Source of the DNA: Micromonospora polyrhachis
GTDB taxonomy: Bacteria > Actinomycetota > Actinomycetes > Mycobacteriales > Micromonosporaceae
NCBI RefSeq assembly: GCF_014203835.1
Contig: NZ_JACHJW010000001.1
Span: 1,736,001 to 1,800,000 of the forward strand
Direction: 5' to 3'
Length of the DNA: 64,000 nt
Shown here piece after piece: positions 33,208-42,000 of this stretch (its first letter is position 1; the number at the start of each line of letters is the position of its first letter). The position numbers and the translations under genes were made by a program. The notes below the pieces were generated by a model that saw nothing but the letters and a program-made list of their open reading frames with translations, was not told where the DNA came from and made no database searches.

Positions 33208-36200
33208 TGGCTGCGACGGTGATCGCGGTTGGCATGCCGGTCAACGAGGCTGAACGCCGGGCCATCGCGTATCTCCGGGATCATCTGCCGAGCAGCTACA
33301 CGCTGATGCACAATTTCGAGATTCACCGGAACGGCGAGGTCTTCGAGGTTGACCTGGCGGTGATCGCACCGCATGCGGTGTACCTGGTCGATATCAAGGG
33401 CACCCGAGGCCTGATTGAGGTCTACGGGCCGAAGTGGTACCCAGAGCGCCGACAGCCGTTTGCCTCACCGCTGGTCAAGCTGCGCGGGCACGCGCGTACC
33501 CTTAAGGGCCTCATTACGGCGAGCCAGCCGAACCGGCGTGATCTCGACGGTGTCTATGTTGATTCCGTCGTCATCCTGGCGGCACCGGACGCGGTCATCC
33601 AGGATCCGGGCGGGCGGGACGCGCCAAGTGTCACGACGCTTGCGAAGTCGGTGTCGTTCTTCCAGAACACCGCCCGCATTCCGGCCAAATTCAGCAAGAA
33701 CATCGCAGGCGTGCAGGCCATGGTCCGCCGGGCGGTGCAGGGAGCGGCCCACGCCCGCACCGGGCCACTGCGTTTCAACAGTTGGGAGGTGGAGGAACGG
33801 CTGGGCGGCACGGACGCCTACACCGAGTATCGCGCCTTCAACAGCTACGCCGGTGCAAAATCCGGTCACGTGCTACTGCGGGTGTACGTCACCGATCCTT
33901 ACCTGCCCAAGGAGGAGCGGGCCGGGCAGCGGACCCGGATCGCCAACGCCTACAAGGCACTGAACCACATGCCTGGCCATCCGGCCATCATCGGTGTACG
34001 GGACTTCTTTGCCACCGAGGGCGAGGACCGCTATGTGCTCGTCACCGAGGATGTTGCCGGACAGGCGTTGCGGCTACACATCGACCGGCCGAACCTCGCG
34101 CTGACTCTCGACCAAAAGCTCGCGGTCACCGGCGAATTGCTGGACGCCCTGGCGCACGCGCACCGGCACCAGGTCGTGCACCGCAACATCACCCCGGGCA
34201 CGCTGCTGCTGGGCGCGAGTGGGCACCTGCATGTCATTGGGTTCGAGTTCGCCCGCGCCGGGGTGGACCGGTCGAAGACCATTGCCCAAGCCATCGTTGA
34301 TGACTTGGAGCCGCTCTACCAGGCGCCAGAGACGTTTCGGGAACCGGCCAATGCCAGCCCCGCGTCGGACGTATACAGCGCTGGCCTGGTGCTATACGAG
34401 CTGTTCACCGGCGAGAAGCCGTTCAGCAGCCCAACCGACGTATACGACCAGGGTGGTGTCTTTCCCGCCAAGCCGTCCGACCTCCGTAGCGAAGTACCGA
34501 CCGCGATCGACAACTGGCTGCAAAAGCTGTGCAGCTTCGACCCGGATCAGCGACCATCCGCGGCGCAGGCGAACGAGGATCTGCGAGGGCTCCTTGCCGC
34601 CCGGAACAGCGACGACTTTGGCGGGGAGCCGTTGGCGACCCCCGCCGAGACCGAGGCTGCGTCGATGGTCGACTACGGGCGGCTGGTACCCGGCACGATG
34701 CTGACGTCGAAGTACCTGGTGGAGAAGCGGATCGGCGCCGGGTCATTCGGCGTCGTCTATAAGGTCATCGACACCTTGGGTGACGTGCCCCGGGCGGTCA
34801 AGGTGATCCTGAAGGATCGGCACTCGACGCTGGAACGGCTGAAGAAGGAGTACCGGACCCTGCTGCGGGTGCCCGAACACCCCAACGTGGTGCGGGTCTA
34901 CGACGCGCAGTTCTCGGACTCCGGTTTTCCCCCGCCATTCATCGTCTTCGAGTACATCGACGGGTTGGACATCAGCGAGATGATCAACCAGAAGCTGTTC
35001 TCACCCGACGACGCGCTCGATCTGGCCAAGCAGGTGACCGATGGTCTGGTCCACCTACACCGGCATGGCGCCTACCACTGCGACATCAAGCCCCGCAACC
35101 TGCTGTGGACCGGCAACGGGGTACGCATTATCGACTTCAACGTCTCCGTCCTACGCAACGTGGACAACGGACATGGCGGCGGGTCAGACCGCTACCTTCC
35201 TCCCGACCTCGACCGCACTGCCTACCCGCAACCCGGCGATCTCGCAGACCGCGACCTCTTTGCGCTGGGCGTCACCCTCTATGAGGCGATTACTGGCCGC
35301 TACCCTTGGGAAGCTGCAGCTCCTCCGCCCGGTGTCCCAGCAGCCGATCCACGGGAGTTCTCCGGGCTCGCGGAACTCGCACCGGCCTTTGTGGACGTTC
35401 TGCTCAGGGCGATCGCACCGAAGCGTTCGGATCGCTTCGCCTCAGCAACCGAACTCCAGTCAGCCTTCGGCAAAGTCAAGCAGGCGGTCCGGTCACGCCC
35501 GGAGCCCGACCGGACCGGAACGATCCACGGCCCTGTCGACACAGACGCCTTGCCGCCGAACACCAACCCGTACGTCTCGCGCCTGCTGACACTCTACAGC
35601 CAGAGCGCGCACAGCAACGCCGGTACCCGGGGACTGGACACGCTGGCCGAGCGGACGTACGTGGAAACGGCGCTCGACCGGGAACTGGAGCCGGCCGTGC
35701 TGGCGGGTGAGTTCCGTTTGGTGATGATCACCGGGAATGCGGGTGATGGCAAGACGGCGTTCCTGCAGCGACTGGAGAACCGGGCCCGCGAGCAGCAGGC
35801 CAGCTTCGCGGCGCCGCTGCCCAACGGTCGGCGGTTCACGCTACGCGGGCGCACGTTTGTGACCAACTACGACGGCAGCCAGGACGAGGGCGAGCAAAGC
35901 AGCGACGACGTGCTCACTGAGTTCTTCGCGCCGTTCGCCGGTTCCGATCCCGAGGCGTGGTCTGACAGGGAGGCCCACCTGATCGCGATCAACGAGGGAC
36001 GTCTGGTCGACTTCTTGGCCGCCAACGCGGCGCGATTCCCCTTGCTGGATCAGGTCGTCCGCAACGGCTTGGTGACCGGGGCACCAGAGCACGGGGTGGC
36101 AGTTATCAACCTCAACCTGCGCAGCGTCGTTCACGATCCGCTCGGCTACAACGGTGACGAACAAGATGGCGATGAGTCAATCTTCGCGCGCACCCTGCGG

Positions 36201-37361
36201 CGGCTCACCCACGAAGGGTTCTGGGAGCCGTGCCAGCGGTGCGACCTGCGCGACCGTTGCTACGCCTACCACAACGCTCGTACTTTCCAGGATCCGGTGG
36301 CCGGGCCGAAGGTCATCGAGCGCTTGAAGACCGCGTACACCCTGACGCATCTGCGCGGCCAGTTGCATATCACGCTGCGGGACATGCGGTCTGCGCTGGC
36401 CTACATGTTGGTGGGCACCCGCGACTGCGGGCAGATCCACGAGCTCTACCAGGCCGGCGACCGGGAGGCAATCCTGCAGGGGTTCTACTTCAACAGCTGG
36501 CTGGGTGGCGACCGGACCACCGGTGACCGCCTACTCGACCTGCTTAAAGACGTGGACATGGGCGTGTCGAGCGACCCCCGGCTGGACCGCGGCTTGGACT
36601 TCATCTCGCCCTCCGCCGATCGCACGCTGTTCCGGTTCGATCTGCGCGGCGCCTATGACCGTGACGTGCTGCGGAGTCTGTTCGCAGAGCTGCCTCGCGA
36701 CTACTCGGGGCAGGCGACCGAACGCCGCGGGGAGGTTCACCGGCAGTATGTGGCCATGGCCCGCCGGCGGGCCTACTTCGAGCGCCGCGATCCGGGGTGG
36801 CGCCAGATGCTGCCCTACCGCTCCGCCGAGCGGATGATGAATCTGATCGCTGGCCGTTCCGACCTCGTTGCCGCGCTCGCGGACGTATTGCACGCGATCA
36901 ACCGAGGTGAAGGGCTCAACAACCTGGGCCAGGTGGAGGGCAAGCTCGCGTTGCAGGTACGCCAGGTCGAGCGGGGTACGGTGCGCAGCTATCGGATGTT
37001 CCCGGCCGAACGGTTCTCGTTCAGCGTGGTCGACGCGGCAAGTCGGGCGAGGTTCGTCGAACACATGCCCGCAAGCCTCATGCTCAGGCATCACGCAACC
37101 ACGGGCAGCTCCGCTGAGCTGCTGGTGAACCTCGACGTGTTCGAGATGCTGGAGCGTCTCAACGCTGGCTACCGCCCGAGCGTCGAGGAGGAGCAGGGCT
37201 ACTACCTGAGCCTGGCGGTCTTCAAGAACCGCCTCGGCTCCGAGCCTTACCAGGAGGTAATGCTGACGACGACCGGACACGACTTCTACCGGGTGGAGCG
37301 TCATGACGACGGCCGGCTCGAAATGAGCCAGGTGACCGGGACGCCGGAGGACAGGAGGTAG
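33207..37361 (+). CDS. mad6: NERD / tandem kinase-fold / P-loop protein, MAD6-like
   Basis: 1384 residues. NERD nuclease-like domain at 10-120 (VFEVDLAVIAPHAVYLVDIK). First kinase fold 190-470 is degenerate: HRNITPGTLLL replaces HRDxxxxN and GFE replaces DFG, so probably a pseudokinase. Second kinase about 500-770: GAGSFGVVYK, RAVKVIL (Lys kept), HCDIKPRNLL (Asp kept, Arg to Cys), DFN in place of DFG. From 820 a P-loop region (ITGNAGDGKTAFL near 841) and a Cys cluster CQRCDLRDRCYA near 1010. In MADS this position is a protein kinase; BREX type 2 PglW also combines NERD with a kinase. It likely senses infection or signals to the ATPase. Confidence 0.85.
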   Translation: MAATVIAVGMPVNEAERRAIAYLRDHLPSSYTLMHNFEIHRNGEVFEVDLAVIAPHAVYLVDIKGTRGLIEVYGPKWYPERRQPFASPLVKLRGHARTLKGLITASQPNRRDLDGVYVDSVVILAAPDAVIQDPGGRDAPSVTTLAKSVSFFQNTARIPAKFSKNIAGVQAMVRRAVQGAAHARTGPLRFNSWEVEERLGGTDAYTEYRAFNSYAGAKSGHVLLRVYVTDPYLPKEERAGQRTRIANAYKALNHMPGHPAIIGVRDFFATEGEDRYVLVTEDVAGQALRLHIDRPNLALTLDQKLAVTGELLDALAHAHRHQVVHRNITPGTLLLGASGHLHVIGFEFARAGVDRSKTIAQAIVDDLEPLYQAPETFREPANASPASDVYSAGLVLYELFTGEKPFSSPTDVYDQGGVFPAKPSDLRSEVPTAIDNWLQKLCSFDPDQRPSAAQANEDLRGLLAARNSDDFGGEPLATPAETEAASMVDYGRLVPGTMLTSKYLVEKRIGAGSFGVVYKVIDTLGDVPRAVKVILKDRHSTLERLKKEYRTLLRVPEHPNVVRVYDAQFSDSGFPPPFIVFEYIDGLDISEMINQKLFSPDDALDLAKQVTDGLVHLHRHGAYHCDIKPRNLLWTGNGVRIIDFNVSVLRNVDNGHGGGSDRYLPPDLDRTAYPQPGDLADRDLFALGVTLYEAITGRYPWEAAAPPPGVPAADPREFSGLAELAPAFVDVLLRAIAPKRSDRFASATELQSAFGKVKQAVRSRPEPDRTGTIHGPVDTDALPPNTNPYVSRLLTLYSQSAHSNAGTRGLDTLAERTYVETALDRELEPAVLAGEFRLVMITGNAGDGKTAFLQRLENRAREQQASFAAPLPNGRRFTLRGRTFVTNYDGSQDEGEQSSDDVLTEFFAPFAGSDPEAWSDREAHLIAINEGRLVDFLAANAARFPLLDQVVRNGLVTGAPEHGVAVINLNLRSVVHDPLGYNGDEQDGDESIFARTLRRLTHEGFWEPCQRCDLRDRCYAYHNARTFQDPVAGPKVIERLKTAYTLTHLRGQLHITLRDMRSALAYMLVGTRDCGQIHELYQAGDREAILQGFYFNSWLGGDRTTGDRLLDLLKDVDMGVSSDPRLDRGLDFISPSADRTLFRFDLRGAYDRDVLRSLFAELPRDYSGQATERRGEVHRQYVAMARRRAYFERRDPGWRQMLPYRSAERMMNLIAGRSDLVAALADVLHAINRGEGLNNLGQVEGKLALQVRQVERGTVRSYRMFPAERFSFSVVDAASRARFVEHMPASLMLRHHATTGSSAELLVNLDVFEMLERLNAGYRPSVEEEQGYYLSLAVFKNRLGSEPYQEVMLTTTGHDFYRVERHDDGRLEMSQVTGTPEDRR

Positions 37362-37365
37362 CCTG

Positions 37366-39054
37366 ATGCCGCTGTCCAAGCGCGACCGCGAGTTCCGTCT
37401 CACCAAAATCAGCTATTTGGACTTTAAGCAGATTGAGATGGACCGGGTGCTGACCGCGTTCTTCGCTCGGCTGGCGCACAAGGGATACCCGAGTCGCCTG
37501 CGTCGGTCCATCCAGCTCACCACCGAAGCCTTCGTCGACGAGTTCCTCACTCATCCGGAGTGGTTCACCGGCTTCGCGGAGCACCGGGACATTCTCGAAC
37601 GCTGGGTCGAGACGCACCTGATGGACGTGGTCAACCGCGGGAAGTCCTCGCAAGCCATCGCCGCGCCGAGGCCGCTTCACGGGTATACGTACCGGTTCCG
37701 CAATCCCAAACACTCGCGTGACTATGGTGCCGCGCAACACCTCTACGAGATGCTCTACCACGCCCGTGACGGGGCCGGGCAGAGGGCGCTCGAACACCTG
37801 GAGACCTTCTTCTTCCACGGGCACGACAGAGTCACCGGCCTTCCGGACAGCGCTGTGACGCTGGACGTCGAGACGCAGGCGTTGCTGCGCCTGCTCGATC
37901 AGGTCGAGGACACCGCGGACACCCGGGAGGATCGGGGAAGCTTTCCGCCCCTCTGTGTCGGTGCGGCGGACCTCCTCGCCGACGATGTGACTCGACTCCT
38001 GTGTTACGAGCGCTTTATCCCGCGGTCGGTGATGGTGGACTACCTGAAGGTATTGTTCTCCTTTCACCTGGCCCTCTATCACCTGCGCCTGCTCAAACTG
38101 CTGCCCGCTCTGGTGCGCCGCAGGGGCGGCGACCCGACCTGCGGTGCATGCCCCGTGGCCGCGAAGAACCCCAAGAGTCCGCACGGCGACTGTCAGTACC
38201 AAATCGGGCTGCTCGTCGACGTGGCCGCCCAGCCCGGGACGCCCATGTCGTACCTTGCCGAGCGCAGCGCCGACCTGCATTACCGGCGGATCCCCGCATT
38301 CGTCAAGGCATACTTCGCGACCCGCAAACTGGACGAGTTCGCCACGTACCTCGCTCGGAGTAGCAAGCTCCCCAGGCCACCGAGCGGCGACTTCTCCGTC
38401 GGCCAAGTGCTGGCTCTACTCGGGCCGGATCGCGAGGCTGAGCGGGAGAAGTACTTCGGCCAGCGCGCGATCTCTGTCGAGGACACCGGCGGGGCGACAG
38501 ATGGGGATCTTGATCCCGAGCTAACGGCTGTACGCGCGATGGGACTGGGCGAATTCGACGCCTACATCGAGATGCTGGTCGCGGTTCGGGGTCGCTTCCA
38601 CCGTCAATACCTCACGGAGTGCCTGGACTCGCTGCTGCTAAAGAACCGGCCGGGTGCGCTGATCACGCAGCCCCGGGCGAAGAACTCAGCACGTCGGTTC
38701 ATCCTGGACAGCCGTCTACTCGAAGTGCTGCTCCAGATCGCCGTTCTACGACCCGGGGGCGTCCACGGGTACCACACCGGCGAGCTACGGATCGACGAAC
38801 TGCTCGCCTTTCTGCGTGAGCGGTATGGGCTCCACATCGACCGGTTGCCGCCCGGCGACGGGTTCGGCAGTGCATCGATCACCGATCAGCAGGCCCTGCG
38901 CGGCAACCTCGCCGCCTTCAGATCACGCCTGCGTGAGGTCGGCTTTTACCGCGACCTTTCCGACGCCTACGTCACCCAGACGGTCACCCCTCGGTACCGC
39001 ATCGACATCACTGGTGTCACACCCAAGATTCCGACCACCGGAGGTGTGGCATGA
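37366..39054 (+). CDS. mad7: Defence-operon protein, MAD7-like
   Basis: 562 residues, soluble, mainly helical. The start ATG 37366 follows AGGAGG, which overlaps the previous stop codon. A likely metal site is CGACPVAAKNPKSPHGDC (about 258-275). Other landmarks: FDAYIEMLVAVRGRFHRQYL and the C-terminal DDLRVDEL-type block GELRIDELLAFLRERYGLHI, a winged-helix look. I recognise no enzymatic motif. Its place between the kinase and the HerA-like ATPase is that of MAD7 in MADS; the stop overlaps the next start (ATGA). Function unknown. Confidence 0.7.
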   Translation: MPLSKRDREFRLTKISYLDFKQIEMDRVLTAFFARLAHKGYPSRLRRSIQLTTEAFVDEFLTHPEWFTGFAEHRDILERWVETHLMDVVNRGKSSQAIAAPRPLHGYTYRFRNPKHSRDYGAAQHLYEMLYHARDGAGQRALEHLETFFFHGHDRVTGLPDSAVTLDVETQALLRLLDQVEDTADTREDRGSFPPLCVGAADLLADDVTRLLCYERFIPRSVMVDYLKVLFSFHLALYHLRLLKLLPALVRRRGGDPTCGACPVAAKNPKSPHGDCQYQIGLLVDVAAQPGTPMSYLAERSADLHYRRIPAFVKAYFATRKLDEFATYLARSSKLPRPPSGDFSVGQVLALLGPDREAEREKYFGQRAISVEDTGGATDGDLDPELTAVRAMGLGEFDAYIEMLVAVRGRFHRQYLTECLDSLLLKNRPGALITQPRAKNSARRFILDSRLLEVLLQIAVLRPGGVHGYHTGELRIDELLAFLRERYGLHIDRLPPGDGFGSASITDQQALRGNLAAFRSRLREVGFYRDLSDAYVTQTVTPRYRIDITGVTPKIPTTGGVA

Positions 39055-42000
39055 CCCAGGGACTTCAGGAAATCGACCCCCAGGCCATCGCCGCCGAACT
39101 GGAGAGCGTGTTGCTGCCCCGGCTGCGCCGCCTGCTCAGCTCGCGGGGGCCGGGCCACTGCATGCGAATCACCGATCTCGACACCGACCTCATGGCACGA
39201 CTGTGCGGGCGACTCCGCGCCGAGGTGCCCGGCACGGAGATCGTCATGCTCGGCGGTGGTGACGGCAGCCTTCCGCGCGACCTGACGGTCAGCAGCACCA
39301 AGCTGGTCGAGCTGCGCAACCCGCTGCCGGACGGCACCCTGCGGCCTCCGCTTCTGGCGTTCATTCCGAACGACGTGCGAGCCGCCGCCGAGGACTCATT
39401 CGGTGTCGCAACGTTCGAGCAGGTGCAGCTCGGCGATGTGTACGGCGAGTTGCGCCAGAAGCTCCTGGACGAGATGCCGCCCGACATACGGGGAGACCTC
39501 GCGGAGGCACTGCGGCGGATCACCGACGGCGACAGCCCCTGGGGATTCGCCGACCCCGTCGCCGTCGTCCGGTTCCTGCTGACCGCTAAGGCCAACGACA
39601 ACGACCCAGAGGCGATCGGCGCGGCCTTGTACGAACTCGCTCTCGTGCCCGACTTTGAGCTGCTCGCCATGCCTGACAGGGCGCCACTTCGAATCAGCCG
39701 TAATCGCGAATGTGTGGAAAAACTTACCTGGTCGGCGAAGTCAGAGCGCGGTCGGGTCTTGGACCTGGGACTTACCAGCAGCGACATGCGTAACCGGCTC
39801 GGCGACTTCTTCACAGAGGCCGGCCTCGAGGATCCCCGGACGTGGACCCGCCGCATAGTCATTGACCGCAATCACTGGAGCCTCGCTTTCAACCGGTGGG
39901 AGTTCGACAGCAGCAGCGAACCGCCGGACTCGATCTGTATCAGCGAGGTGACGGCGAGCCTGCCCATAATCGAGGAAGGCGAGACCGATCCGAGGCTGAG
40001 TCAGTTGATCGGTCAACGGGTTCTGGCGCTCGGCAGCAAAGGGCTGCAGAAGTTTAATGTGGCCTTCCGGGTTGACCCGCAGCCCAGCACTGTGCCTGGG
40101 CTTGCGAGCTTTTTCCTTCAGGTCATCTCCCAGGAACAGGGACCCATCGGCCTGGTACGCACTAAGAAGGCGTGGACCTCGAAGCGACCCGACGCAACTG
40201 TCAGCTTCACCAGGATCAACACCGTCGGTTGGGAGGAAGGCTGGCACTTCATCCGTGTCCTCGCCAGGACCGAAGTAGGCGATTTCATCCCGCTCGTGGA
40301 CACCGCAGGGAGCCCGATCTTGTGGGCGGCCGACGATGATGACCCCTCCCAGCAACCGAACGAGAGCGACCTGTTCTACGTGCTCCCTGATGGCGACGTG
40401 GACATCGAACCGCCCCAGCGAGCACGCCAACGCGAGGTTGGTCTGGTCCACGCGCGAACCCGGCTGCAGTTCACCGCCCTGATCGACGGCCGGGACCCGG
40501 AGGCCGTCGCGGTGACCTCCGTGAACTGGACCGAGCGCGCACCCGGAGCGCGGAGCGTGGGCAGCGAAATGCTAGAGGTCGACTTTGGACGCGACGGCAC
40601 AATGAACGTGCCGGTGAGTCGACAACTTAAGGCACTGGAACAGCGTATTCTCGCCGCGCCGGCGGGCCCGATCAACTGGCGTATCCCGATCGCTCTCGGC
40701 AGCGCCGGCCAAGCCAGCGGCGAGACCTCCCGTTGGCCCCAGGGCGAGGCCACCTCGCGGTTCCTGGCCGCACGCGAGGCGTATTTCCAGGCGGTCCGGG
40801 CAGGAGCGACGGAACTGGTGACGCAGGCCGCAGACGTCCGTGCGCTTCGCCCCCTTATTTCTGAGTACGCTGACGCCTACCGGCTGCTTATCCAAGGTCT
40901 GCTGAAGCGGGCTGAGACGGCGACGACGGACGCCGCGCAGCACGCGCTGGCCGACCTGCGGCGGGTACTGGCTGTCGACACCGTGACGCTGGCGATCCGC
41001 AATCATCGTGGTCGACGGAGGGAAGCCGCTCTGGTCGCCCCCACCCATCCGCTTCGAGCCCTCTGGCTCGCTGTCTGGGCACAGCTCACGCAGATATGGC
41101 TACAACGGGCGAAGCGGGCCCCCCGCGAGTTTGCGGTCCCGACACGGGAAGCGTTGCTGCGCGGTCTGGCGCCGATCGGCTTCCCGCCCGTGCTGCCGAT
41201 GGCCAACGGTCGCCTTCTCGCGGCAGTCGACAACCTTCACCCGTTCTGGACCCTGTACGCGCCACCCCACGAACAGGACCCGCGCAGCCTCGTCGGCGAC
41301 GTGTGCGACGCTCTCGGTCTGCCCGAGCCGGCTACCGCCGGCACGTCGATCAATGGTGCCTACCTCGCCTCCCGTGTCCAGCGGTATCTCGTTCAGCACC
41401 CCTACGTACGAACATTGATGATCAACGCGTTCAACCCCGGACGCGCGGGCCTCCTCGCCGACATGCTGCTCGAACTTCAGCGGCAGCCAGCGATCGCCGA
41501 CATCCGGTACGACATCCGACTATTCGCTCCGGACGCCGATGCACCGGGCCTCGGGGAGGCCCTCGGCGAGTTGTTGTCTCCGACACCCAGCGTCACGGCA
41601 CGCGAGGCGGACGCCTTCGCGGCGCCGACCGAGACGCATCTGCGTCCGAAGCTGGCTCTCGCCGTGAGGCCCACCGCCGACTTCCGGCGCTCACCCAACG
41701 ACCACCCCGCGCACCTGTCGATTCTGTTCGACCTCTTCCCCGCCGAGGAGGTCGGCGTGGCCAGGGCCTCGATCAAGGAGTCGGTCTCCCCGGTCCACGG
41801 ACTTGTTCAGGAATTTCACGTCGAGTACCGCGACGACGAAGCGACGGTCGCCTGGGCCCGACAGCCTCGACACGGCCAGGCAGTGCCCATCGACGGCGCG
41901 GAGGAACTCACCGACCTCCTGTCAACGCTGCCCGGTCTGGTGTCCACCGCGACGGCTACTGTCTCGACGGGAGAAACAGAACTGGCCCTGCGGCCGGTCA

